Source: Nocardia vinacea
GTDB taxonomy: Bacteria; Actinomycetota; Actinomycetes; Mycobacteriales; Mycobacteriaceae
DNA: 64,000 nucleotides
Assembly (NCBI RefSeq): GCF_035920345.1
Contig: NZ_CP109149.1
Coordinates: 5,580,001 to 5,644,000 of the forward strand
Direction of reading: 5' to 3'
Position 1 is the stretch's first letter. Every line of letters begins with the position of its first letter. The position numbers and the translations under genes were made by a program. Below, in pieces: positions 18,278 through 26,545 of this stretch. The notes beneath the pieces are model-generated. The model was not told the origin of the DNA. It worked only from the letters and a program-made list of their open reading frames with translations, and searched no databases.

Positions 18278-19014
18278 TGACGCAGTGGACCTTGTCCGCC
18301 GAGCAATTCGCGGCGGCTTGGTTCGGCACCGGCCTGGATCGCATGCCCTTTCCGTTTCGCTTCACCAGCCGCTTTCCCGGACTCCATGAATATCGGGCCT
18401 ACCAGCGGCAATTTCGCGCGGAGCTGGACCGTGAGGACAATGCGTCACTGCAGCGTGCCATCGGGGTGCTCGCCAAACCCGAGTGGCGCATCGAACTGTT
18501 CGGCATCGATAACACCCGCGGCGGGATCGAAGTGCGCGCCATCGGCTGCGCCACCCGCACCGGACCTGGCGTCATCGCGCTGCAGGCTGCGGCTCCGGAT
18601 GGCGGCAGGGTACGGCTGCGCCGCGTCCGCGGCGACCAACTCGCCACCGAACTGATCCGCCTGCTCCCCGATCCGGCACCCGGCACCGCGGCCGAAAAGA
18701 GTTACCTCCTCGACGATCTCAACGACGACCGCCCCGACCCCTTCGGCAACTCCCCCTCCCGGGCCATCCAGGACCGCTACCGCCGCTTCTGGCGCCAACC
18801 CTGCGACACCAGCGGCACCGCCACCGTCCTGGTCGGCCCCCGCAATGCCGAACCCCTGCGCACCGGAAAACTCCGCTGGATCGACACCAAGGCCGGCCGC
18901 TACTGCGAAGTCCCCGCCAACCGCGCCCTCATGATCCGCCCCGCCACCAGCGCCGACATCACCCGCTACCTAGACGAGTCCATCGTCCGAGCCAAAGCCC
19001 GCGTCGACCAATAG
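18274..19014 (+). CDS. EspG family type VII secretion chaperone
   Basis: A 246-residue cytosolic protein. The opening 'WTLSAEQFAAAWFGTGLDRM' and the following 'PFPFRFTSRFPG', with 'ALGVLAKPEWRIELFG'-like strand (here 'IGVLAKPEWRIELFG'), match EspG proteins, which bind the tip of PPE partners and deliver them to their ESX machine. Its start (ATGATG) overlaps the stop of the PPE-like gene, so chaperone and client are made together. EspG proteins are system-specific; which ESX system is used here cannot be told from the window. Confidence 0.85.
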   Translation: MMTQWTLSAEQFAAAWFGTGLDRMPFPFRFTSRFPGLHEYRAYQRQFRAELDREDNASLQRAIGVLAKPEWRIELFGIDNTRGGIEVRAIGCATRTGPGVIALQAAAPDGGRVRLRRVRGDQLATELIRLLPDPAPGTAAEKSYLLDDLNDDRPDPFGNSPSRAIQDRYRRFWRQPCDTSGTATVLVGPRNAEPLRTGKLRWIDTKAGRYCEVPANRALMIRPATSADITRYLDESIVRAKARVDQ

Positions 19015-19070
19015 GACTCGCGCTGCGGGATCAAGATCAAGACTCGAAGGGGCCGGATAGGTTGTTCGGT

Positions 19071-19502
19071 ATGACGACGCGCGCGGAGATCGAGGCTTAT
19101 CTGGTCGAGTATCAGGAGGCGTTGAGTGCGTTCGACGCCCAGCGTTCGGTGGCGCAGTGGGGTGCGCCGGGAACCATGGTCAGCGACGCTTTCGTGGGAA
19201 CTGTCGCCACCACCGCCGAAATGGCCGAGGGGTTGGAACAGTCCTATCCGCTCTACCAGTCGCTCGGCCTCGCCAGTGTCGACCACACGGTGCTCGAGCA
19301 CGTCGACCTGAGCGAGCGCATCACCCGCATCCACGTGCGCTGGCACTTCTACGACATCGAGGGCAATCTGCTCACCGACAGCGACTACGAATACCTGCTG
19401 CGCCGCGACGACGACGGACAATTGCGCGCCTACGTGGCGGTCGCCATCGACGAGATGGACAAGATCGCCGAGCTGGCCGCCGCAAAGGGTATCCAGCTCT
19501 GA
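19071..19502 (+). CDS. NTF2-like (SnoaL-type) small protein
   Basis: A 143-residue protein starting at ATG 19071 (a TTG at 19062 is an in-frame alternative). The pattern 'IEAYLVEYQEALSAFDAQRS', then 'VRWHFYDIEGN' and 'YVAVAIDEMDKI', is that of an NTF2-like cone fold, which hosts many unrelated activities. No catalytic set can be named. It follows the EspG gene by 56 bases, but that spacer holds an incomplete GATCAAGATCAAG motif and no evident coupling, so it may be a separate unit. Confidence 0.65.
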   Translation: MTTRAEIEAYLVEYQEALSAFDAQRSVAQWGAPGTMVSDAFVGTVATTAEMAEGLEQSYPLYQSLGLASVDHTVLEHVDLSERITRIHVRWHFYDIEGNLLTDSDYEYLLRRDDDGQLRAYVAVAIDEMDKIAELAAAKGIQL

Positions 19503-19957
19503 ATCCGGTTGCCGTCGAACCGGATCCGATTCGACGACAGCGAGCCCGCCGCTGGTCGGGACCCACACCCGTCGACCCGAATCATGCTGCGGCCGAGCCG
19601 AACCGGCGCACCCATGCGGCAGGTAGGTGGTGTCACACACCCAGTGCCTACCTCACCCAGGCCACACACCTTGTGCGACATGATCGCTGGATATGCGATA
19701 ACACCGGTGCGGCTATTTTCGGGCGGCGGCCAGGTGGTCGGATACGAGGGGTGTCGAGGAGGACGCCGAGGTCCGGCCAGGGGAGAGGCTGGGGCGGTCC
19801 TGAACTCGGGGTGCGGGGTGCATTCGGTCGCCGGCGCGGAGTCGGCCGTCGTGCAAATCGGCGCAGATCGGGCCAGCCGCAGCGATCTCAATGCGCCCGA
19901 CAAGAAGCGCCCAGAAGTCCGGCGGCGGAGAGGCTTTCGATCTCACCTACAAACGAG
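19503..19957. other. 455-bp region without a convincing gene
   Basis: The + strand is open across this region in one frame, but base composition at third positions is not gene-like and no domain is recognisable. A 7-bp inverted repeat (AGGTAGG/CCTACCT, near 19620-19650) is the only structure noted besides the glyA terminator that follows. It may be the eroded remains of an accessory gene. Confidence 0.5.
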
Positions 19958-20020
19958 TTCGCCTGGGAACCCGCGCACACCAACGAATACTGTTGGCGCG
20001 CAGCCGGATTCCCAGGCGAA
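19958..20020 (-). terminator. Hairpin downstream of glyA
   Basis: TTCGCCTGGGAA (19958-19969) and TTCCCAGGCGAA (20009-20020) are exact complements. Inside them CCAAC/GTTGG forms a second small stem. The structure starts 10 bases after the glyA stop on the minus strand, as expected for a terminator, though no U-tract is present. Confidence 0.65.
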
Positions 20021-20030
20021 TAAGAGGGGC

Positions 20031-21389
20031 TCAGCCGAGCAGGTGCCAGTCCTCGAGGCCGTTGTAGAGCGGCAGATCCCGGGCCAGCTTGGTGACGCGG
20101 GCACGCAGGGCATCGACATCGGAGCCGCCTGCCAATGCGGTGGCGATAATGTCGGCGACCTCGGTGAACTCGGCATCACCGAAACCACGGGTGGCCAGGG
20201 CGGCGGTGCCGATACGCAGGCCGGAGGTAACCATCGGCGGGCGCGGGTCGAACGGAACGGCATTGCGGTTCACCGTGATTCCGATTTCGTGCAGCAGATC
20301 CTCACCCTGCTGACCGTCGATCTCGGAGTTGCGCAGATCGACGAGCACCAGGTGCACATCGGTGCCGCCGGTGAGGACGCTGATGCCCTTGTCCTTGACG
20401 TCCGCACCGCCGAGCCGCTCGGCCAGAATCTTCGCACCGGACAGGGTGCGCTCTTGGCGCTCCTTGAATTCGGCGCCCGCCGCGATCTTGAACGCGACGG
20501 CCTTGGCGGCGATCACGTGCATGAGCGGGCCGCCCTGCTGACCCGGGAAGACCGAGCTGTTGAGCTTCTTGGCGTACTCCTGCTTGGCCAGGATCAGTCC
20601 GGAGCGCGGACCGCCCAGCGTCTTGTGCACGGTGGAGGACACCACATCGGCGTAGGGCACCGGCGAGGGGTGCAGACCGGCGGCGACCAGACCGGCGAAG
20701 TGCGCCATATCGACCCACAGCTTCGCGCCGACCTCATCGGCGATCTCCCGGAACGCCGCGAAGTCCTGGTGCCGCGGGTAGGCCGACCAACCGGCGACGA
20801 TCACCTTCGGACGCGAGCTGAGCGCGGTCTTGCGCAGCTCCTCCATATCGATACGGTGATCTTCCTTGCTGACCCCGTAGGAGTGCACCTCGTAGAGCTT
20901 GCCGGAGAAGTTCAGCCGCATGCCGTGGGTGAGGTGACCGCCGTGCGCGAGGTCGAGGCCGAGCAGCCGGTCGCCCGGCTCCATCAGCGCCATCAGCACC
21001 GCGGCATTCGCCTGCGCGCCGGAATGCGGCTGTACATTGGCGAATTCGGCGCCGAAGAGTTCCTTGGCCCGATCGCGGGCGAGAGTCTCGACGACATCGA
21101 CGTGCTCGCAGCCACCGTAGTAGCGACGGCCCGGGTAGCCCTCGGCGTACTTGTTGGTGAGCACGCTGCCTTGTGCCTGCAGCACCGCGCGCGGCACGAA
21201 GTTCTCCGAGGCGATCATCTCGAGGGTGTCGCGTTCGCGGGCGAGTTCGCCTGCCATCGCGGCAGCGACCTCCGGATCGAGCTCACCGAGGGATTGGGTA
21301 TTGACAGAGGCGGTCGTCTGCGTCACCTGGCCGAGTCTATTGGCCGTCCGCGCCGCGCCGATCAGGGGGTTCTGTGTCTCGGTGTGCAT
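20031..21389 (-). CDS. glyA: Serine hydroxymethyltransferase
   Basis: PLP enzyme that converts serine and tetrahydrofolate to glycine and 5,10-methylene-THF, the main one-carbon source. The protein of about 452 residues has '[16 protein letters not shown]', '[17 protein letters not shown]', '[12 protein letters not shown]' and the PLP-lysine segment '[16 protein letters not shown]'. ATG 21389 follows GGAGG; about 35 residues precede the conserved core, so a later start is also possible. The leader carries a ZTP-type riboswitch at 21441-21525, a known control element for one-carbon and purine genes. Confidence 0.96.
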   Translation of the reverse strand: MHTETQNPLIGAARTANRLGQVTQTTASVNTQSLGELDPEVAAAMAGELARERDTLEMIASENFVPRAVLQAQGSVLTNKYAEGYPGRRYYGGCEHVDVVETLARDRAKELFGAEFANVQPHSGAQANAAVLMALMEPGDRLLGLDLAHGGHLTHGMRLNFSGKLYEVHSYGVSKEDHRIDMEELRKTALSSRPKVIVAGWSAYPRHQDFAAFREIADEVGAKLWVDMAHFAGLVAAGLHPSPVPYADVVSSTVHKTLGGPRSGLILAKQEYAKKLNSSVFPGQQGGPLMHVIAAKAVAFKIAAGAEFKERQERTLSGAKILAERLGGADVKDKGISVLTGGTDVHLVLVDLRNSEIDGQQGEDLLHEIGITVNRNAVPFDPRPPMVTSGLRIGTAALATRGFGDAEFTEVADIIATALAGGSDVDALRARVTKLARDLPLYNGLEDWHLLG

Positions 21390-21440
21390 CGCAACCTCCG
21401 TGGTCCGGGGTGGCCCGGAGTGCGCACCCCAAGGCCATGA

Positions 21441-21525
21441 GCCCAGCACCCAGGCGCGCGGTGCGGGGCGAGGGTGCTTCCCGGTGGTTGCTTCCACCTC
21501 GAGTGCGCCAGTCGCGGTCGCATCA
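21441..21525 (-). promoter_or_regulatory. ZTP (pfl) riboswitch in the glyA leader
   Basis: Read on the minus strand, the leader shows the two conserved halves of the pfl motif: GCGACTGGCGCAC, then the hairpin GGTGGAAGCAACCACC followed by GGGAAGC, and finally CGCCTGGGTGCTGGG, which makes the pseudoknot half. ZTP riboswitches sense ZMP/ZTP, the signal of 10-formyl-THF shortage, and raise expression of genes such as glyA, folD and purH. A -10-like TAAGAT lies just upstream (21525-21530). The distance from the aptamer to the start codon is about 50 bases, leaving room for an expression platform. Confidence 0.85.
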
Positions 21526-21559
21526 TCTTATCCGGGGGTCGGCAACGGGCCGAGACCCG

Positions 21560-22129
21560 TCAAGCCCCGGGGACGGCGGACCGCAATAAGGCGGTGAGAT
21601 GCACTTGCGCGTCGTCGAGCGGCCGAGTGGATTTCAGCGCCCGGGATTGAATGATGGCGCCCTCCAACGCACTGATGACGAACCCGGCCAGCGACCGCGC
21701 CTCCTCGGCCGATAAACCCTTGTCACGCAATCCGTTCGCGATCTGGTCGGTCCAGTCGGTGAACACGGTGCCCGCAGCGGCCTGCACCCGCGGCTCGGAT
21801 TCGGCGAGTGCGGCGCCGACGATCGGACATCCCGTGGCGAACACGGACTTTTCGAGCGTGCGCCGCCACCAGCCGACGAGCGCGTCGATCCATTGCTCGG
21901 CCGATCCGGAGCCGGTGATCTTGTCCGCCACTGCGACGAGACGCGCACCCGCCGTCTTGGTCGCAACCTCGACCAGCTCGCTTTTACCGGATGGAAAGTG
22001 CTGGTAGAGCGAGTTGCGGGAGGCACGGCTGCGTTCGAGCAGAGCGGCGAGCCCGGCGGCGTGCACGCCCTGTTCGCGCACCAGATCGATGGCGCTCTCG
22101 ATCAGTCGGTCGCGCGGACCCAAGGTCAT
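21560..22129 (-). CDS. TetR family regulator (LmrA/YxaF-like)
   Basis: A 189-residue repressor. The HTH is 'LIESAIDLVREQGVHAAGLA' with 'SRNSLYQHFPSGKSELV'; the C-terminal part 'FATGCPIVGAALAESEP' and 'GFVISALEGAIIQSRA' matches the LmrA/YxaF-like C-terminal domain. ATG 22129 has GGAGG 6 bases upstream. Two copies of the palindrome TGAACCGATCGGTTCA lie between it and the divergent thioesterase-Ddn genes, so it is predicted to repress both directions. Confidence 0.92.
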   Translation of the reverse strand: MTLGPRDRLIESAIDLVREQGVHAAGLAALLERSRASRNSLYQHFPSGKSELVEVATKTAGARLVAVADKITGSGSAEQWIDALVGWWRRTLEKSVFATGCPIVGAALAESEPRVQAAAGTVFTDWTDQIANGLRDKGLSAEEARSLAGFVISALEGAIIQSRALKSTRPLDDAQVHLTALLRSAVPGA

Positions 22130-22155
22130 CGCCGTCCTCCTTGTCCATGCTTGCA

Positions 22156-22207
22156 TGAACCGATCGGTCCATGCTGCAATCATGACAGATGTGAACCGAT
22201 CGGTTCA
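22156..22207. promoter_or_regulatory. Paired TetR operators
   Basis: TGAACCGATCGGTCCA (22156-22171) and the perfect 16-bp palindrome TGAACCGATCGGTTCA (22192-22207) are 36 bp apart centre to centre. Both resemble operators bound by TetR regulators that recognise ACCGATCGGT. They lie between the divergent TetR gene and the downstream operon. Confidence 0.8.
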
Positions 22208-22224
22208 TCGAAAGGACGGGATTC

Positions 22225-22296
22225 ATGAGCGAGCGAACATTCGACACAGCCGCATTTGCGGTCATGACGAAGCCGAGCGCCGAGGCGCGGTCATGA
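22225..22296 (+). CDS. Putative 23-residue upstream ORF coupled to the thioesterase gene
   Basis: ATG 22225 follows AAAGGACGGG and opens a 24-codon frame whose TGA overlaps the thioesterase start (ATGA at 22293-22296). The product would begin MSERTFDTAAF. Since no good ribosome binding site stands before the thioesterase start itself, translation of this short frame may be needed to deliver ribosomes. The peptide itself shows no known motif. Confidence 0.4.
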   Translation: MSERTFDTAAFAVMTKPSAEARS

Positions 22297-22739
22297 GCGC
22301 ACCGACCGATCTGACGCAGCTGTCGGGACTCGAACTGCTGCGTACCGCGATGACGACGAAATCGCGGCCGCCGTTCATCGGCGATCTGCTCGGCCTGGAG
22401 GTCGAGGAACTCGAGTTCGGCAAGGCAGTCTTCGGACTCCGGACCCGGCCCGATTTCGCCAATCCGCTCGGGACCACGCACGGCGGCATCTGCGCCACCC
22501 TGCTCGATTCGGTGATGGGCTGTGCGGTGCACACCACGCTCGACGCCGGTGTCGGCTACACCACGCTGGAACTGAAGATCAACTACATCCGCGCGGTCCC
22601 CACCGACGGCCGTCGCCTGATCGCCACCGGCACCACCATCCACGTCGGCCGCACCACCGCGACCGCCGAGGGTCGCGTCGTCGACGACCAGGGCAAGCTG
22701 GTCGCACACGGCTCCACGACCTGCGTCATCTTCCGCTGA
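22293..22739 (+). CDS. PaaI-type hotdog-fold thioesterase
   Basis: A 148-residue hotdog-fold protein. The helix-containing motif 'FANPLGTTHGGICATLLDSV' has the typical HGG with a following acidic residue used for thioester hydrolysis, and the strands 'YTTLELKINYIRAVP' and 'TTATAEGRVVDDQGKLVAHG' complete the fold. Such enzymes hydrolyse acyl- or aryl-CoA esters. ATG 22293 is preferred over upstream in-frame starts because homology begins there. It forms a TetR-controlled operon with the Ddn-like gene 12 bases downstream. Confidence 0.88.
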   Translation: MSAPTDLTQLSGLELLRTAMTTKSRPPFIGDLLGLEVEELEFGKAVFGLRTRPDFANPLGTTHGGICATLLDSVMGCAVHTTLDAGVGYTTLELKINYIRAVPTDGRRLIATGTTIHVGRTTATAEGRVVDDQGKLVAHGSTTCVIFR

Positions 22740-22751
22740 AGGAGCACAGCT

Positions 22752-23198
22752 ATGAGTCAACGCACCACCGACGCCGCCGCGCGCAAGTTCCGGCGGGAAC
22801 GGTTCATCGGGCGCTATCTCGCCAATCCCGCTGTCGGACTACTCGATCGAATCGGTATCCGCTCCTCCATGCTCGCCGAGTTGGAGACCATCGGCGCCAA
22901 ATCGAGTCAGCCGCGTCGCGTGCCGGTCACCGTTTCGATCGACGACGAGGGCGCGTGGCTGATCTCCCAGCACGGCCACCGCGCGGGCTGGGCGCGCAAT
23001 ATCGCTGCGAATCCGCAGGTCCGGCTGCGTCAGGGCAAGCGCTGGTACACCGGCACCGCGGCCTTCGTCCCCGATGACGATGTGGTCGCCCGCGCCCGCG
23101 CCTTCGCGAAGGGCAGCGCCGCCGAATCGGCCACGGCCTGGACGATCAAGGCACTGGAATCCGACCCCATCTCGGTGCGCATCACCTTCACCGCGTGA
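22752..23198 (+). CDS. Deazaflavin (F420)-dependent nitroreductase family protein
   Basis: A 148-residue split beta-barrel protein of the Ddn family. Characteristic parts are 'LETIGAKSSQPRRVPV', 'AWLISQHGHRAGWARNIAAN' and 'PQVRLRQGKRWYTGTA'. Family members use F420H2 to reduce quinones or nitro compounds and are abundant in mycobacteria and nocardiae. ATG 22752 follows AAGGAGC. Co-transcription with a thioesterase under a TetR suggests a detoxification or catabolic role, which is inference. Confidence 0.9.
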   Translation: MSQRTTDAAARKFRRERFIGRYLANPAVGLLDRIGIRSSMLAELETIGAKSSQPRRVPVTVSIDDEGAWLISQHGHRAGWARNIAANPQVRLRQGKRWYTGTAAFVPDDDVVARARAFAKGSAAESATAWTIKALESDPISVRITFTA

Positions 23199-23400
23199 GG
23201 ATGTGCCTCGCGCGCGCCGAATGGGTCACGAACCAGTGCAAGCCATTACTCCAGCGCACTGTTCCGCAACAAGCCGCAGGTCGAGCGTGCCCATTGTTCA
23301 AGGGGCGCGAGTTTTCGGGGGCAGACGGGCGTTAACGCCAGGGCCGATATCACCGGTTTCACAGGCGAGTCCGTCCACATCGCTACCCCGAGGAGACGCC

Positions 23401-23511
23401 ATGCTGAATCTGGTCTCGGTCCCGACATCGCCGCTCGATGCCCTCCTGCGGACGCTGTCCCAGTTGATCTGCACCATCTCCAGCGGCGGCGGTTGCGCCG
23501 TCATCCAGTAA
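23401..23511 (+). CDS. Putative 36-residue peptide with strong ribosome binding site
   Basis: ATG 23401 stands 5 bases after GAGGAG. The frame encodes 36 residues ending in TAA immediately before the convergent DUF885 gene stop. The product starts MLNLVSVPTSPLDALLRTL and ends with a Cys/Ser/Gly segment, CTISSGGGCAVIQ. The third-position G/C use is high. The combination of a helical front half and a small Cys/Ser-rich tail is reminiscent of a peptide precursor, but no modification enzyme is nearby. No homologue is known to me. Confidence 0.45.
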   Translation: MLNLVSVPTSPLDALLRTLSQLICTISSGGGCAVIQ

Positions 23512-24720
23512 TCACATGACGCGCAGGGCACCGGGAGTGAGCGGTTCGTCGAGGAGGCGGCGGAAGCGATCGGCGCGGTCGTCGGCGTCGACGGCACGGT
23601 CGAGCCAACTGCCGAGGAGGCGGTAGCCCTCGACGTAGGTGCTGATGTAGGCGCGCCACAACGGCGAGGACAGAAAGCGCAGGGATTGGCGGGCGCGCTC
23701 GGGTGTGGTCAAGCTCCAGCGCTGCAGGAATTCGGCGACCTCGTCGGTGTCGCGGCGCCGATCGTGCAGCAGCAGCGCGGCATCCTGCCTGACCCCGAGC
23801 AATCCGGCCGAAGCATTCGAAAGCTGTTCGGCGCGTTCACCTTCGAAACGCAGACCCAGATCGGCGTAGATCTCCTGCGCCCACTTGCCCCAGCCCGGTC
23901 CGACAATCGAACGCAATGCCAGATCCGCAAGGCCCTCGGCCATCAGGCACTGCGGGGTGTTCACCAGGAACAGCGTCTGCTCGGCCTGCCCGTTCGCGAC
24001 CAGACCGGCCTCCTTGCGGCAGTGCTCGGTGTGATGTCCCGGATAGGCCTCGTGCGCGATGAGGCCGGGCAGATGCGCCATATGCTGTTTGAGATCGGAG
24101 TTGATCGCCACCCGGGAGTGGTAGTTGCCCAGGTAGTAATTGAAGCCGGACCAGGGCTTATCCCCCACCACCTCATAGGTGACGTGCTCGTGGTCGGGCA
24201 GCGGATAACGCTCGCGCACCCGTTCCCGCAACGCACTCGAGAACGCCTCGACACAGACACTCAACCGCTCCGGCGGAATCTCATCGGCCTTGCGAAATGC
24301 GGTCACCCGCTCGGCGAGCGGGCCGTCACCGGGCAGCACCTCGTCCATCTGCCGGTGCGCCTCGCGGTAGTCCTCGACATCGCCGGGTGCGATATCGACA
24401 TCGAAGTACGCGCGCACCTCGTCGACGAACCCGATGTCGTCCCCGGCGAACTTGCGACCGGAGCATTCCAGCGCCCGCAGATGCACATCGAGGAATTCGG
24501 TCCGCTGCCGCGGCAATTCGGCCGCGGGCAGTTCCGCACGCAATGCCGCCGCCCGCCGCGCCAACTCGCGCGGCTCGGGAGCGGGCGCGTTCTCCACCTC
24601 GCGACGCAACGCCGGATCGCCGGTATAGGCGTCGACGAAACCTTCCTCCAGCCGGTCGAATGCCAAGCCGAGCCGCAGGTACTCGGTCACGAGGGGATGC
24701 GCTTCCATGTCCGCCGACAT
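23512..24720 (-). CDS. DUF885 family protein (putative zinc carboxypeptidase-like)
   Basis: A 402-residue cytosolic protein of the DUF885 family, which shares features with M32-like metallopeptidases. The metal motif is HExxxxHH-like: 'LIAHEAYPGHHTEHCRKE', followed by the second-ligand region 'CLMAEGLADLALRSIVG'. The usual family length is 500-600, so this is a shorter version lacking an N-terminal signal region. ATG 24720 is used; an ATG four codons later is possible. It is convergent with the 36-residue frame and divergent from coaA. Confidence 0.85.
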   Translation of the reverse strand: MSADMEAHPLVTEYLRLGLAFDRLEEGFVDAYTGDPALRREVENAPAPEPRELARRAAALRAELPAAELPRQRTEFLDVHLRALECSGRKFAGDDIGFVDEVRAYFDVDIAPGDVEDYREAHRQMDEVLPGDGPLAERVTAFRKADEIPPERLSVCVEAFSSALRERVRERYPLPDHEHVTYEVVGDKPWSGFNYYLGNYHSRVAINSDLKQHMAHLPGLIAHEAYPGHHTEHCRKEAGLVANGQAEQTLFLVNTPQCLMAEGLADLALRSIVGPGWGKWAQEIYADLGLRFEGERAEQLSNASAGLLGVRQDAALLLHDRRRDTDEVAEFLQRWSLTTPERARQSLRFLSSPLWRAYISTYVEGYRLLGSWLDRAVDADDRADRFRRLLDEPLTPGALRVM

Positions 24721-24885
24721 TAGCCGCTGAAGGCCATGTCATCGACCGGTTACCACCCGGTATCGGCACCCCGCGTTTCACACGATGTTGACGCAGAGCA
24801 GAATTCGGCTATGCGAGAGCTGGACCGAATCTCATACAGTCGGCGCGCGATGTATGCGTGTTTGCCTGAACGGAGTGTCGGGTAA

Positions 24886-25818
24886 GTGGCACGAATGAGC
24901 GAGCCGAGTCCCTATGTGGAATTCGACCGGAAACAGTGGCGGACCCTGCGTAAGTCGACTCCCCTGGTGCTCACCGAGGAAGAACTGATCGGTCTTCGCG
25001 GCCTCGGCGAACAGATCGATCTGGAAGAGGTCGCCGAGGTCTACCTCCCGCTCGCTCGCCTCATCCACCTGCAGGTCGCCGCACGTCAGCGGCTGTTCGC
25101 CGCGACCGCGACCTTTCTCGGGGAGACCCATCCCGATGAACAGGTGCCATTCGTGATCGGTGTCGCCGGCAGCGTCGCGGTCGGAAAATCCACCACCGCC
25201 CGCGTACTACAGGCGCTACTCGCGCGGTGGGATCACCATCCGCGTGTGGATTTGGTCACAACCGACGGATTCCTATATCCCACCGCGGAACTGAATCGGC
25301 GCGGCATCATGCACCGCAAGGGTTTTCCAGAAAGTTATGATCGCCGCAAACTACTGCGCTTCGTCACCGAGGTGAAATCCGGTGCAGCCGAAGTATGTGC
25401 GCCGGTGTATTCACATATCTCCTACGACATCGTGCCGAGCAAGTTCCACTGCGTGACTCAGCCCGACATTCTCATCGTGGAGGGTCTCAATGTGCTGCAG
25501 ACCGGTCCGCGGTTGATGGTCTCGGATCTGTTCGACTTCTCGATCTACGTCGACGCACGCATCGAGGACATCGAGAACTGGTATGTGCAACGGTTTCTCA
25601 CGCTGCGCGAGACCGCCTTCGCCGATCCGAACGCGCATTTCCACCACTACGCGGGCTTCACCGACGACCAGGCAACGGCCGCCGCGAAGGAGATCTGGAA
25701 CTCCACCAACCGGCCCAATCTGGTCGACAACATCCTGCCCACCCGTCCGCGCGCGACGCTGGTGCTGCGCAAGGACGCCGACCACAGCATCAACCGGCTG
25801 CGGTTGCGCAAGCTCTAG
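24886..25818 (+). CDS. coaA: Type I pantothenate kinase
   Basis: Phosphorylates pantothenate in the first and usually rate-limiting step of CoA synthesis. The 310-residue protein is of the bacterial CoaA type: Walker A '[12 protein letters not shown]' (Lys101), '[10 protein letters not shown]', '[16 protein letters not shown]', '[10 protein letters not shown]' and '[11 protein letters not shown]'. GTG 24886 is the probable start, with ATG 24895 as alternative. The stop is followed within 3 bases by a tandem repeat array. Supply of CoA is relevant to the CoA-dependent catabolic operon further right, although the location is the conserved backbone one. Confidence 0.96.
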   Translation: MARMSEPSPYVEFDRKQWRTLRKSTPLVLTEEELIGLRGLGEQIDLEEVAEVYLPLARLIHLQVAARQRLFAATATFLGETHPDEQVPFVIGVAGSVAVGKSTTARVLQALLARWDHHPRVDLVTTDGFLYPTAELNRRGIMHRKGFPESYDRRKLLRFVTEVKSGAAEVCAPVYSHISYDIVPSKFHCVTQPDILIVEGLNVLQTGPRLMVSDLFDFSIYVDARIEDIENWYVQRFLTLRETAFADPNAHFHHYAGFTDDQATAAAKEIWNSTNRPNLVDNILPTRPRATLVLRKDADHSINRLRLRKL

Positions 25819-25820
25819 CC

Positions 25821-25922
25821 GTAGCGACTGCTTGCAGGCCGTAGCGACTGCTTGCAGGCCGTAGCGACTGCTTGCAGGTCGCTCGAAACGGTCAGCTCGA
25901 AACGGTCAGCTCGAAAGAGTCA
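25821..25922. repeat. Composite tandem array: three 20-bp then three 14-bp units
   Basis: Three adjacent 20-bp units (GTAGCGACTGCTTGCAGGCC; the third ends GGTC) occupy 25821-25880. They are followed by three 14-bp units (GCTCGAAACGGTCA twice, then a copy with two changes) at 25881-25922. The array begins 2 bases after the coaA stop, and its last unit contains the stop codon of the convergent gene. A single 20+14 arrangement in reverse orientation is found at 6657-6693. Confidence 0.85.
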
Positions 25923-26471
25923 CAGCTTCCAGGCCGCGTCCAGCCGGGCGGCGACATCGATATCGCGCACCGCGGCGATATGCGGTTTGCGGATTTCGGT
26001 GGCGAGATAGCGCGCGACGAAGCGCCGGATCTCGTGGTCGACGCTGGCCAGGATGCGCAGCAGCTGTCCGCGTTTGGTGGCGGTGGCCACATTGATGCGA
26101 ACATCGCTCGGGCGCGGCTCGGCGATATCGATGACGACCCGCAGCGGTTCGGCGGTGCGCACAGTCAAATGCAGGTGGATATTGCCGTCGATGTGGAAGC
26201 GGTGCCGGTCGACGGCGAGATCGAGCAGCAGATCTACATCGAGCGGGATGACCAGCTCGAAGGAGATGACCTCGTCGACGTACCGTTGCAGCTTCGGTTC
26301 TCCGAGTCGCACCTGCGCCGCGACCTTCGCCAATTTGGCGGGCCCGACACCGATCGGGCCGAAATCGAAGGCGGCACCGGTCAACTGGGCGAATGCACCC
26401 GAGATGCGCTGTTCCGAGGCCGCATATTCCAGGAAGCGCCGACCGAATTCCGCATAGCCGATGTAGGACAT
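25920..26471 (-). CDS. Conserved hypothetical actinobacterial protein
   Basis: A 183-residue soluble protein starting at ATG 26471 (preceded by GGGGGAG with short spacing). The core has alternating beta strands: 'VISFELVIPLDVDLLLDLAV', 'FHIDGNIHLHLTVRTAEPLR' and 'VVIDIAEPRPSDVRINV', with a basic helical C-terminus. This suggests a beta-rich lipid- or ligand-binding fold, but I do not recognise a named family. Its last codons lie in a tandem repeat, so its C-terminus may vary between strains. It is upstream-adjacent to the prenyl transferase gene but read after it. Confidence 0.7.
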   Translation of the reverse strand: MSYIGYAEFGRRFLEYAASEQRISGAFAQLTGAAFDFGPIGVGPAKLAKVAAQVRLGEPKLQRYVDEVISFELVIPLDVDLLLDLAVDRHRFHIDGNIHLHLTVRTAEPLRVVIDIAEPRPSDVRINVATATKRGQLLRILASVDHEIRRFVARYLATEIRKPHIAAVRDIDVAARLDAAWKL

Positions 26472-26545
26472 CTGCTCCCCCTTCGGCCCGGGCACAGCAC
26501 TCGTCGACTCGTCCACAAACCGGACGGTACGCGAATGTCGTTGCG

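Noticed and set aside
19509..21440. Long + strand open frame across the intergenic region and glyA
   Set aside because: Antisense of glyA, with low-complexity His/Gly/Arg composition typical of a shadow.
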